A stretch of DNA of 23,227 bases from CAYUVF01 sp964448045 (GCA_964448045.1 CAYUVF010000064.1:1-23227); one strand, 5' to 3'. Shown: positions 15,110-21,092, counted from the stretch's first letter. Notes: generated by a model from the sequence alone, not told the origin. Made by a program: numbers and translations.

Positions 15110-15357
15110 GACGGAGATGTGCGACTCGGTCTCGCGGGCGGCCCGGTGCTTACCGCCGGGGCCGTGGCACATACCTCACGCTCGGTGTACCACGTGAGCG
15201 GCACCTCGGTGAGGTAGCCGTTCACGTCCAGTAGGTACGAGCGCGTGGCGTTTTCCGATCCGATCACGTAAGCAGTCCGAACGGTTTGCTTGTGGATGAT
15301 GTCGCCATCCAGCCCCTTCTGGAACTTCCGCTGATAGAGCGTAGCGTCCCATCGCAC
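15110..15357 (-). pseudogene. Remnant of a multiheme-cytochrome-like (c554 type) protein
   Basis: On the minus strand, a frame from 15357 reads RWDATLYQRKFQ, then RTAYVIGSENATRSYLLDV, NGYLTEVPLTWYTERE. From memory, this matches a conserved stretch of exported cytochrome c554-type/TPR proteins (YVIGSGN-x-RSYL ... YL...P..WY). At base 15172 the frame breaks, and in the next frame the text MCHGPGGKHRAARE appears; CHGPG-x-x-H is the typical haem-site context of such proteins. No full gene, start or heme series surrounds it. I read it as a decayed fragment with a frameshift and probable deletion. The long minus-strand frame continuing to 13259 is a shadow of the oxidase gene. Confidence 0.5.
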
Positions 15358-15375
15358 ACGAAGGCCTCGTAGTAG

Positions 15376-15495
15376 AGGTTCGAGGGCGTGTGGCCGTTTC
15401 CGGGCGTGGGGCAGGGCATTGCCTGGGACCCGTCCGATGCCGATGTGCTGTACGGCATTCGTCGAGATACTGACGAAGTCGTCGTCACCCGGTAG
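15376..15495 (+). pseudogene. C-terminal fragment of a beta-propeller-like protein
   Basis: After two in-frame stops at 15370-15375, the plus strand reads RFEGVWPFPGVGQGIAWDPS, then DADVLYGIRRDTDEVVVTR and a stop at 15493-15495. GIAWDPSDADVLYGIRR is very protein-like and has the shape of a propeller blade end. There is no start codon and no upstream continuation, so this is most likely the orphaned 3' end of a lost gene. It abuts the opposite-strand cytochrome remnant. Confidence 0.4.
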
Positions 15496-15604
15496 GCCGA
15501 GTAGATCCCTGCAGCCCGCGTGGACTGTAGACAGGGTGTCGCATCGCGTGCAGAAGCCGTGCTGGTGCTCGCGAACGCCTCTTCAGGAAACCCTTCAATA
15601 AATC

Positions 15605-15634
15605 TTGACAGCGTATCTCCAGCCGTCGTATCTT
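15605..15634 (+). promoter_or_regulatory. Promoter of the E1/lipoyl cassette
   Basis: TTGACA at 15605-15610 is a perfect -35 hexamer, and TATCTT at 15629-15634 is a good -10, with 18 bases between. The same bases also fit the Bacteroidota pattern: TTG, 21 bases, then TATCTTTT, one mismatch to TAnnTTTG. The start codon of E1 alpha follows at 15677, giving a leader of roughly 35 bases with a GAGG Shine-Dalgarno-like motif at 15667-15670. Confidence 0.6.
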
Positions 15635-15635
15635 T

Positions 15636-15649
15636 TGAAAGCGCTTTCA
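15636..15649. promoter_or_regulatory. LacI/GalR-family (cre-like) operator overlapping the E1 transcription start
   Basis: TGAAAGCGCTTTCA is a perfect 14-bp palindrome with the central CG characteristic of LacI/GalR-family operators, and it fits the Firmicute CcpA cre consensus TGWAANCGNTNWCA. It lies immediately downstream of the -10 box, over the expected transcription start, so a bound regulator would repress. CcpA itself is not expected in this lineage; another LacI-family regulator is the inferred partner. No such regulator gene lies in the window. Confidence 0.55.
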
Positions 15650-15676
15650 GCATCACAACATCAGGCGAGGATTGGG

Positions 15677-16663
15677 ATGAAGCTTTCAGAAGAGCGGTTG
15701 CGCTGGGCCTACAAAACGATGGTCACGGCGCGGATCTACGAGGAGACCCTCGCGGAGATCTACATGGAGGGCAAGACGCCCAAGTTCGACATCGCCGCGG
15801 GCACGGTGCCCGGCGAGATGCACTTGGCCGCCGGGCAGGAGCCATGTGCGGTGGGCGTCTGCGCGCACCTGCGCGAGGACGATGCGATTACCGCCCCGCA
15901 CCGCCCGCATCACGTGGCCATCGCGAAAGGGGTGGACCTGCGGAAGATGACGGCGGAGATCTTCGGCAAGGAGACGGGGCTCTCCAGCGGCAAGGGCGGG
16001 CACATGCACCTGTTCGACCGAGACGCCAACTTCACCTGCAGCGGCATCGTGGCGGAGGGGTGCGGCCCCGCCGTCGGCGCCGCGCTGGCGGCCCAGATGA
16101 ACGGGCGCGACGACATCGGTGTCTCGTACGTCGGCGAGGGTGCGGCCAACCAGGGCGGCTTCCACGAGTCCATCAACCTGGCAGCCCTCTGGAATCTGGG
16201 CGTGCTCTTCGTGGTGGAGGACAACCAGTGGGCCATCTCGGTGCCGAAAGACCAGTCGGCCTCCATCCCCCGCGTTGCCGACCGCGCCGCCGCCTACGGC
16301 ATCCCGGGCGTGCACATCGCCGACAACGACACGGTGGCGTTGCTCGAAGCGGCCGGCGAAGCCGTCGAACGCGCCCGCTCCGGCGGCGGGCCCACACTCA
16401 TCGAGGTGGAAACCCACCGGTACATGGGCCACTTCCAGGGCGACGCCGAAGGGTATCGGCCGAGCGACGAGGTCGAGCGGCTGAAGGAGCGCGACCCGAT
16501 CCCGCGGTTCCGCGATTATCTGATCGAACAGGACGTGCTCACCGCCGACGCGGCGGATCGGCTGGAGGAGGAAGCTCAGGCCACCGTAGACGATGCCATC
16601 GAGTTTGCGCGCTCCAGCGAGTACCCCGCGCCTGCCTCCGCGCTGGAGCACGTGTTCGTCTGA
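15677..16663 (+). CDS. Thiamine-diphosphate-dependent 2-oxoacid (or acetoin) dehydrogenase E1 subunit alpha
   Basis: This 328-residue cytoplasmic subunit of an alpha2beta2 E1 decarboxylates a 2-oxoacid (or cleaves acetoin) on thiamine diphosphate and passes the acyl group to lipoyl. The ThDP/Mg motif is GEGAANQG at about 153-160 (GEG as in branched-chain E1 alpha rather than GDG), with the later asparagine in VVEDNQWAIS (N183). PGEMHLAAGQE (about 45-55) and GLSSGKGGHMHLFD (about 101-114) resemble acetoin/pyruvate E1 alpha subunits. The substrate-loop region reads APHRPHHVAIAKG where relatives usually have HRGHGH. The start at 15677 follows a GAGG motif; an extension to 15605 would overlap the promoter. 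The partner E1 beta lies 406 bases downstream. The substrate is not decided. Confidence 0.9.
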   Translation: MKLSEERLRWAYKTMVTARIYEETLAEIYMEGKTPKFDIAAGTVPGEMHLAAGQEPCAVGVCAHLREDDAITAPHRPHHVAIAKGVDLRKMTAEIFGKETGLSSGKGGHMHLFDRDANFTCSGIVAEGCGPAVGAALAAQMNGRDDIGVSYVGEGAANQGGFHESINLAALWNLGVLFVVEDNQWAISVPKDQSASIPRVADRAAAYGIPGVHIADNDTVALLEAAGEAVERARSGGGPTLIEVETHRYMGHFQGDAEGYRPSDEVERLKERDPIPRFRDYLIEQDVLTADAADRLEEEAQATVDDAIEFARSSEYPAPASALEHVFV

Positions 16664-16808
16664 TGCCAACTCAGCATCCGAATGTAGACGTACGAAATTG
16701 ATCGCATGATGGATGCGAACTGGATGCACGGATGCCTGTCCTGCCAGGTATAACCCGTTTCGGCCTCGATGCGTCGGGCGCCCGGACGGAGGTGGACACG
16801 AAGCGGCC

Positions 16809-16860
16809 ACAATCATCGGTGTCTGACCCCGACGGCAGTCGGGGGAGTTTCGATGATTGT
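16809..16860. repeat. Nested inverted repeat between E1 alpha and E1 beta
   Basis: ACAATCATCG (16809-16818) and CGATGATTGT (16851-16860) form a perfect 10-bp outer pair. Inside, CCCCGAC-GGCA-GTCGGGG (16827-16844) is a perfect 7-bp stem with a 4-base loop. The layout is like a REP/BIME unit or an RNA hairpin with an internal loop. No T-tract follows, so simple termination is unlikely. Confidence 0.65.
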
Positions 16861-16912
16861 AGTGGAGTGGGAACCGATGTCAGCCCGAGTCATCGCCGCC
16901 GTGATCTTTTTA

Positions 16913-16942
16913 GTTCGTTTTTGGATCCAGCCAAAAATGAAC
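16913..16942. repeat. Imperfect 12-bp inverted repeat between E1 alpha and E1 beta
   Basis: GTTCGTTTTTGG (16913-16924) pairs with CCAAAAATGAAC (16931-16942), 11 of 12 positions, around a six-base loop. It lies 52 bases after the nested hairpin in the same gap. It could be one end of a small element or a transcript-processing structure. Confidence 0.5.
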
Positions 16943-17069
16943 GCGAATGTACGACAACAAAAACCAATGTTTGTATTCAATCGCCGAGTTCTGAAGAAAC
17001 CGCAACACGCGTCCTGCAGATAAACTCGCACCGCTACAACCTCATTTTGAACCAGACCGCAACAGAACC

Positions 17070-18101
17070 ATGTCGGATCGACGATTAACCATGGCCAAGG
17101 CGATGGTCGAAGGCATCGCCCAGGAGATGCACGAGGACGAGCGCGTGTTCGTAATGGGCGAAGATGTCGGGGCATACGGCGGCATCTTCGACTCCACGCA
17201 GGGCCTGCTCGACGAGTTCGGCCCCGAGCGCATCCGCGACACGCCCATCTCGGAGACGGGCTTCATCGGCGCGGGCGTGGGCGCGGCCATGTCGGGCATG
17301 CGGCCCATCGTAGAGCTCATGTTCGTCGACTTCTTCGGCGTCTGCATGGACGCCATCTACAACCTCGCCGCGAAGAATACCTACTTTTCGGATGGCAACT
17401 GGCCCGTCCCGATGGTCATCATGACGGCCACAGGCGGCGGGTACAGCGATGCCGGTCAGCACTCGCAATGCCTGCACGCCACGTTTGCCCACCTGCCGGG
17501 GCTGAAGGTCGTCCATCCGTCGAACGCCTACGACGCGAAGGGGATGATGATCGCCGCCATCCGCGACGACAACCCCGTGCTCTACATGTTTCACAAGGGC
17601 ATGCAGGGCCTCGGCTGGATGTGGAACGTACCCGGCGCCACGACCGCCGTGCCCGAGGAGGCGTACACGGTGCCCTTCGGCGAGGTCGGCGTGCGCCGTG
17701 AGGGTGAGGACCTGACCATCGTGAGCCTCGGGCTGATGGTGCACCGCGCCCTCGACGCCGCCGAGGCGCTCGAAGAAGACGGCATCGACGCCGAAGTGCT
17801 CGACCTGCGCACGGTCGTCCCCCTCGACCGCGCCGGCGTGCTCCGCTCGGTGGAGAAGACGGGCCGCTTGCTGGTGGTGGATGAAGACTACAAAAGCTAC
17901 GGCGTCACCGCCGAGATTATCGCATCCGTGGCCGAAGAAGGCGTCGCGCTGAAGGCGCCCCCAAGGCGGGTGGCCTATCCCGACATCCCCATCCCGTTCA
18001 GCCGCCCGATGGAGCAGTTCGCCCTCCCCGATGCGGATGATGTCACCGCCGCCGCGCGGGAGCTCATGACCGGCGCGCCCACCCCAACCCCCACCTCCTG
18101 A
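17070..18101 (+). CDS. Thiamine-diphosphate-dependent dehydrogenase E1 subunit beta
   Basis: This 343-residue partner of the E1 alpha subunit completes the alpha2beta2 E1. Family marks are VMGEDVGAYGG (about 28-38), RDTPISETGFIGAGVGAAM (about 56-74, with the cofactor-activating glutamate at about 62), the catalytic-site histidine in GQHSQCLHATFAHLPGLKVVHPSN (HSQ at about 131-133) and the C-terminal transketolase domain with DLRTVVPLDR and YPDIPIPFS. The C terminus ends in a short Thr/Pro tail. ATG 17070 gives the full N terminus; ATG 17091 is an alternative. Its TGA overlaps the lipoyl-protein ATG by one base (TGATG), so translation is probably coupled. The specific 2-oxoacid is not predictable. 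Confidence 0.92.
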   Translation: MSDRRLTMAKAMVEGIAQEMHEDERVFVMGEDVGAYGGIFDSTQGLLDEFGPERIRDTPISETGFIGAGVGAAMSGMRPIVELMFVDFFGVCMDAIYNLAAKNTYFSDGNWPVPMVIMTATGGGYSDAGQHSQCLHATFAHLPGLKVVHPSNAYDAKGMMIAAIRDDNPVLYMFHKGMQGLGWMWNVPGATTAVPEEAYTVPFGEVGVRREGEDLTIVSLGLMVHRALDAAEALEEDGIDAEVLDLRTVVPLDRAGVLRSVEKTGRLLVVDEDYKSYGVTAEIIASVAEEGVALKAPPRRVAYPDIPIPFSRPMEQFALPDADDVTAAARELMTGAPTPTPTS

Positions 18102-18337
18102 TGACCCCTATTCGCATTCCTGACGACCTCTGGGATACCGACGACAATCCCGAGGGCGCGATTGGCAACTGGCTGTACGACGACGGCGAGACGGTGAGCG
18201 AGGGCACGATCGTCGTCACCGTGATGGCCGGCAAGACGGAGTACGATGTGCCAGCGCCCGCTTCGGGCACGCTCCACATCGAGGCGGAAGCCGACGCGGC
18301 CGTGACGCCGGGGACGGTCATCGGCCACGTGGAGTAG
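18101..18337 (+). CDS. Stand-alone lipoyl-domain protein (acyl carrier)
   Basis: This 78-residue protein consists only of a biotinyl/lipoyl-attachment domain. The hairpin-turn lysine is K45 in VMAGKTEYDVPAPASGTL, with the flanking DDGETVSEG and TPGTVIGHVE strands typical of lipoyl domains. In normal complexes this domain is the N-terminal arm of the E2 acyltransferase. Here there is no linker, subunit-binding domain or catalytic core, and the stop at 18335-18337 is followed five bases later by the ligase gene. It is probably a diffusible lipoyl carrier acylated by the E1 encoded just upstream, comparable in logic to glycine-cleavage H protein or the LbpA carriers of sulfur oxidisers. Biotin attachment is less likely: the biotin MKM motif is missing and the next gene is a lipoate ligase. 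Confidence 0.85.
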   Translation: MTPIRIPDDLWDTDDNPEGAIGNWLYDDGETVSEGTIVVTVMAGKTEYDVPAPASGTLHIEAEADAAVTPGTVIGHVE

Positions 18338-18342
18338 CCCCC

Positions 18343-19125
18343 ATGGCCCGCGCGCCCGATTGGCGAGAGGCCCTCTCCGACCGGTATCCACCGTGGGACG
18401 TGATGGATGATCCCGTGCAGGGCGATCCGGCGACGCAGGTCGGCCGGGACGCCGCGCTGGCGGAAACTGTTGCGCGCGCGCCGGGCGACCCCGCGACGGC
18501 CCCACTGTACCGCGTTTGGACGAACCAGCGCTGCCTCGTCGTCACCAAGCGCGAGCGGCGGCTGGGTCGGTTCGAAGCGGCTGCGGAGGCGTCCGCCCGG
18601 CGCGGATGGCCCGTCGTAGTGCGCGACTCGGGCGGGACCGTCGTGCCCCACCTGTCCACCACCCTCCTGCTCACGCTCATCCTGCCCCGGCGGGCCGCCC
18701 CCGAGCCCCGCGCCGAAGCCGTCTTCCGGATGCTCTGCAGTCCGGTCATCGAGGCGCTCGCCGCCTTCGGCATCCCCGCCGATTACGGCACGGTGCCGGG
18801 TTCGTTTTGCGACGGGCGGTTCAATCTGGTTGTGGGGAATCGCAAGATCGCCGGGACGGCGCAGCGCTGGCGCGGCGGGCTGCCCGGCCACGCCGTGCGC
18901 GCCGGCTACGTGCTGGCCCACCTGGCCCTGTACGTCGCTGCCGACATGGAAGCGGCCACCGACGCCGTGAACCGCTTTCTGCACGAGGCGGGCCGGTCCG
19001 CGGATTTTGACCCGGCGGCGATGACCACCGTGCAGGCCGTCGCGCCCTCGGACCTCGCCGCGTTACCCGTCCAGGCGCTGCAGGAGCGCGTCCGGCATGC
19101 TCTGCTCGACGGGCTCCGCGCATGA
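18343..19125 (+). CDS. Lipoate-protein ligase / lipoyltransferase family protein
   Basis: This 260-residue protein of the BPL/LplA/LipB cofactor-transferase superfamily attaches lipoate or octanoate to lipoyl domains. Visible marks are RRGWPVVVRDSGGTVVPH (about 86-103, a variant of the RRxSGGGxVxH ligand loop), SFCDGRFNLVVGNRKIAGTAQRW (about 154-176) with the family lysine at K168, and an N-terminal WTNQRCLVVTKRE strand. It lies five bases after the lipoyl-protein gene, so the dedicated substrate is probably that carrier. It lacks an obvious LplA accessory C-terminal domain, which may affect whether it is a true ATP-dependent ligase or a transferase of LipM/LipL type; sequence alone does not settle this. 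Confidence 0.82.
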   Translation: MARAPDWREALSDRYPPWDVMDDPVQGDPATQVGRDAALAETVARAPGDPATAPLYRVWTNQRCLVVTKRERRLGRFEAAAEASARRGWPVVVRDSGGTVVPHLSTTLLLTLILPRRAAPEPRAEAVFRMLCSPVIEALAAFGIPADYGTVPGSFCDGRFNLVVGNRKIAGTAQRWRGGLPGHAVRAGYVLAHLALYVAADMEAATDAVNRFLHEAGRSADFDPAAMTTVQAVAPSDLAALPVQALQERVRHALLDGLRA

Positions 19126-19280
19126 TAGGCATTGAGCCGGCGCGGGACGGGAAAATCGTTCAGGTACTCGGTGGGGAGGTGCCACCGCAGCGTACGCTTG
19201 ATGGCGGCCAAGGTCGGCGTGCCGGGTATGGGCCTGCGCGGTTGGGGGTGATGACGTGAGAGGGATGTAGCTATTTTACA

Positions 19281-19312
19281 GCGACGCCCTGCGTTTGATC
19301 GCTCACGGCGCG
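19281..19312. repeat. HNH 3'-end/flank repeat, copy 1
   Basis: These 32 bases match 21061-21092 at 27 positions by eye, including ten identical bases GCGTTTGATC followed by TCACGGCGCG. A more distant third copy is the stop region of the intact HNH gene (21656-21675). On the minus strand the shared part reads CGCGCCGTGA, the last codons and stop of the HNH gene, followed by its 3' flank. Confidence 0.55.
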
Positions 19313-19359
19313 AAGAGGTGGTCTTGGTGGTACGCGATCAAATCGGGCGAGGGGCTGAA
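19303..19359 (-). pseudogene. C-terminal relic of an HNH endonuclease paralogue
   Basis: The minus strand reads FSPSPDLIAYHQDHLFAP and a stop. The intact HNH gene at 21666-22598 ends RPSPDFIAYHNERVFAP. The similarity covers about 17 codons, then stops. This is the 3' tip of a lost second copy, left behind by deletion or recombination near the transposase gene. Confidence 0.65.
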
Positions 19360-19530
19360 ATTCGCTACGATCCGTGACGTCGAAGCAAGGGCCTGTGGTT
19401 CCCGTGGAAGCGGGAGTGGGGCCGTGCGTCGCACAAAAAGAGAGACAGCGTCTCGGATCGGGGTTGGTGGGCCCGTTACGTTCGGCGTCGATGATGGGTC
19501 TTGAGAAGAAACGCCATCGGAGGATTTGAC

Positions 19531-20199
19531 ATGCCGGGGCCTGTCATGCCGTACGACCCAGATAAACACAATCGCCGGTCCATCCGCCTGCCGGGGTGGG
19601 ACTATCGCCGGCCCGCCGCGTATTTTGTCACCATTTGTGCACATCGACGCCGGTGCCTGTTCGGCGAGGTGATCGACGGCCAGGTGACATTAGACGCCTG
19701 CGGCCGGATCGTGGTGGAGGAATGGCATCGGTCGCCATCGATACGCGAGGAAATCGAAACGGATGCGTTCATCGTGATGCCCAATCACATTCACGGCATC
19801 GTGATCATCGCCCCGCCGGATGCGCCCCGGCCCATCACGCCGGATGGGTACATCGTGCACGTTGGGACGAATCGCGGGGAAAACCCCGTAGGGACGCATG
19901 GCACCAGGGGCATGACCTTCGGCCCCCGTGGGTCCCTACAACGGCGGTCGGCATCGGGACGTCCGGTGCGGCAGGCCCGGTCGTTGGGATCGTTCGTCGC
20001 CGGGTTCAAATCGGCGGCGACGGCACGGATCAACCGGCATCGTGGGACGCCGGGCGAACCGGTGTGGCAGGGGCGGTATTACGAACGCATCATCCGCGAC
20101 GCGCGGGAATGGCGGGCCGTGCGGCGGTACATCCGCCAGAACCCGGCGCGGTGGGGGCGGAACCGGCATCATCCGGGGCGGCGCGGCGGGCGATCCTGA
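19531..20199 (+). CDS. REP-associated tyrosine transposase (RAYT, IS200/IS605 Y1-like)
   Basis: This 222-residue single-strand DNA transposase belongs to the Y1/HUH family. The sequence starts with the family-typical YDPDKHNRRSIRLPGWDYRRPAAYFVTICAH, contains the HUH metal motif in VMPNHIHGIVII, and ends with VWQGRYYERIIRD and RRYIRQNPARW, the RAYT-type C terminus. A GGAGG Shine-Dalgarno lies seven bases before ATG 19531 and decides the start; the frame is open to 19501 without a better start. Between the HUH motif and the C-terminal domain is a variable linker (NPVGTHGTRGMTFGPRGSL) encoded by a hairpin. RAYTs move or maintain REP palindromes; several palindromic repeats occur in this window. 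It appears intact, unlike the second copy at 22748. Confidence 0.88.
   Translation: MPGPVMPYDPDKHNRRSIRLPGWDYRRPAAYFVTICAHRRRCLFGEVIDGQVTLDACGRIVVEEWHRSPSIREEIETDAFIVMPNHIHGIVIIAPPDAPRPITPDGYIVHVGTNRGENPVGTHGTRGMTFGPRGSLQRRSASGRPVRQARSLGSFVAGFKSAATARINRHRGTPGEPVWQGRYYERIIRDAREWRAVRRYIRQNPARWGRNRHHPGRRGGRS
19888..19939. repeat. Palindromic element inside the RAYT coding sequence
   Basis: GTAGGGAC (19888-19895) and GTCCCTAC (19932-19939) are a perfect 8-bp inverted pair. Inside them, CACcaGGGGC and GCCCCcGTG form a second stem around a loop of about ten bases. The structure encodes the variable linker of the transposase in frame. The broken second RAYT has a different palindrome at the corresponding place (23129-23151). 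Confidence 0.6.
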
Positions 20200-20240
20200 G
20201 CGTTAGGCCGGGTATGGCATGACGACACGAGCCGGACAGG

Positions 20241-20365
20241 GTCAGGCCGCCACGTTGCGGAGGGTCACCGACAGGGGCGCTTGATCCTTCGTCTGGCTGA
20301 CGTTGAGAATCGAGAAGCCGATCACGTGGCCGTCTTCGTCCACCTTTTCCATGATGGCGTCGTTG
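20241..20365. repeat. 125-bp direct repeat, copy 1 (DUF2283 3' half)
   Basis: This segment matches 21116-21240 with about six mismatches by eye, in the same orientation, 875 bases apart. It covers the 3' half of the two DUF2283-like genes and shows that one arose by recent duplication. Confidence 0.85.
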
Positions 20366-20370
20366 GCCAT
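20242..20370 (-). pseudogene. DUF2283-like paralogue with 87-bp internal deletion
   Basis: The minus strand encodes 42 residues, MANDAIMEKVDEDGHVIGFS and onward, ending LRNVAA. Compared with the intact 71-residue paralogue at 21117-21332, residues 5-33 (29 codons) are missing, while start, frame and C-terminal half are kept. The deletion joins two AACGACG copies of the full gene (in MANDV and DNDAI), so recombination across a 7-bp repeat explains it. The lost part contains the YDREGDYLEVLF core of the fold, so it is probably non-functional, though a short antitoxin-like peptide cannot be excluded. It starts six bases after the VapC-like gene stop. Confidence 0.75.
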
Positions 20371-20376
20371 CGCGCT

Positions 20377-20787
20377 TCACTCGGCCTGAGAGAATGGGTC
20401 AGGGTAGGGGAGCAAGTCGAGCGTATCGATGAAGCGATAGTCACGCTGATTCTTCGAGATGAATGCCACGCCATCCGCAAGAGCCGTCGCGGCGATAAGC
20501 GCGTCTGCGATGAGCAGTCCGTGACTCAGCCGGAACGTGCGCAGTAGTGCCGTGGCCTGTTCGGAGATAGAGGGCCGCAGGGGAATGATATCGAATCGAC
20601 GCAGGAATTGGTCGAGGGCTACGAGCTCGTCCTTATTGCGACAGCCCACAATCAATTCCATTTCGGTGACGGTGCTGATAGCCAGTGGGGCGCTTTCAGC
20701 CGCTTGCTCCAGCGCATCTACCGCCTCCGATTCGCCACGCCCGGCGTCGATGAGGACATCGGTGTCGAAGAGACAGGCTTCAGCCAT
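20377..20787 (-). CDS. vapC: PIN-domain ribonuclease toxin (VapC-like)
   Basis: This 136-residue PIN-domain protein is probably an endoribonuclease toxin cleaving RNA when not bound by its antitoxin. Acidic active-site residues are in place: D8 and D10 (LFDTDVLID), E44 (VTEMEL), D95 (IADALIAATA) and D116 (KNQRDYRFI). Length and motif spacing are standard for VapC. Its ATG overlaps the end of the upstream antitoxin gene by 8 bases, the classic toxin-antitoxin arrangement. A truncated DUF2283-like gene follows six bases after the stop. Specific RNA targets are not predictable. Confidence 0.88.
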   Translation of the reverse strand: MAEACLFDTDVLIDAGRGESEAVDALEQAAESAPLAISTVTEMELIVGCRNKDELVALDQFLRRFDIIPLRPSISEQATALLRTFRLSHGLLIADALIAATALADGVAFISKNQRDYRFIDTLDLLPYPDPFSQAE

Positions 20788-21016
20788 CCGATGGTCCCCA
20801 CTCGTGCTGGCGGGTGCGCCGTACCCACGCGGTACTGTCGGTCAGGTCGTCGCGGCCGGCCCAGCAGCCGATGAAGGGCTCGTCGCGCAGGGCGGTGGGC
20901 GACGGCGAGCGGGCGGTGCGGTGCCGCGCTTCGAGCGCGGTGATGAGATCCGCCACTTCCTGTTGCGCGGCGTCTGGAAGGGCGTCGAGCCGCTTTTTGA
21001 GATCGGTGAGTTCCAT
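20780..21016 (-). CDS. VapB-like antitoxin partner of the PIN toxin
   Basis: This 78-residue protein has an N-terminal helical part (LKKRLDALPDAAQQEVADLITALEAR) and a C-terminal toxin-binding-like tail with DEPFIGCWAGRDDLTDSTAWVR. The phrase FIG-W-x-R-x-D---S-WVR is, from memory, typical of small antitoxins encoded directly upstream of PIN toxins. It would bind VapC and autoregulate the operon. The start at 21016 (MELTDL) is preferred; an ATG at 21028 adds four residues. A promoter-like TTGATC and TAGAAT pair (minus strand, about 21075 and 21052) lies upstream within a repeated segment shared with 19281-19312. Confidence 0.8.
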   Translation of the reverse strand: MELTDLKKRLDALPDAAQQEVADLITALEARHRTARSPSPTALRDEPFIGCWAGRDDLTDSTAWVRRTRQHEWGPSDG

Positions 21017-21060
21017 CGTGTGCCTCACTCATGATGGGACAGTGCACACTAATTCTAACG

Positions 21061-21092
21061 GTGATGCCCCGCGTTTGATCAATCACGGCGCG
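21061..21092. repeat. HNH 3'-end/flank repeat, copy 2
   Basis: This is the partner of 19281-19312 (27 of 32 positions identical by eye). On the minus strand it begins CGCGCCGTGA, the last codons and stop of an HNH-type gene, and continues with flank now serving as the upstream region of the vapBC pair. No further HNH sequence precedes it, so an HNH copy upstream of vapBC was probably deleted. Confidence 0.5.

Larger units (their letters stand above)
16664..17069 (+). other. 406-bp hairpin-rich intercistronic gap inside the E1 cassette
   Basis: This gap separates two subunit genes that are normally adjacent. It holds three GGATGC copies (16711, 16722, 16730), a nested hairpin (16809-16860), an imperfect 30-base hairpin (16913-16942) and an AT-richer stretch to 17069. 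Short frames on both strands have no recognisable homology. It may be a small non-autonomous insertion, a relic of one, or a regulatory leader for E1 beta with its own promoter. I found no convincing promoter in it. Confidence 0.5.
19126..19530. other. Intergenic scar at the border of the accessory region
   Basis: No intact gene lies here. On the minus strand, 19126-19211 encodes a protein-like stretch, AAIKRTLRWHLPTEYLNDFP, of unknown origin. At 19303-19359 there is a relic of the HNH endonuclease C terminus, and 19281-19312 repeats a segment found upstream of the toxin-antitoxin pair. The remainder (19360-19518) shows nothing I recognise. A GGAGG ribosome-binding site for the transposase lies at 19519-19523. 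Confidence 0.5.

Noticed and set aside
13259..15172. 637-residue minus-strand frame
   Set aside because: It is antisense to the multicopper oxidase with its complete copper motifs, and its composition (His/Val/Arg-rich) is that of a GC-rich shadow. Only its first few codons overlap the cytochrome remnant.
19360..19518. A further small gene before the RAYT
   Set aside because: Frames are short and lack recognisable motifs or a ribosome-binding site other than the one used by the RAYT.
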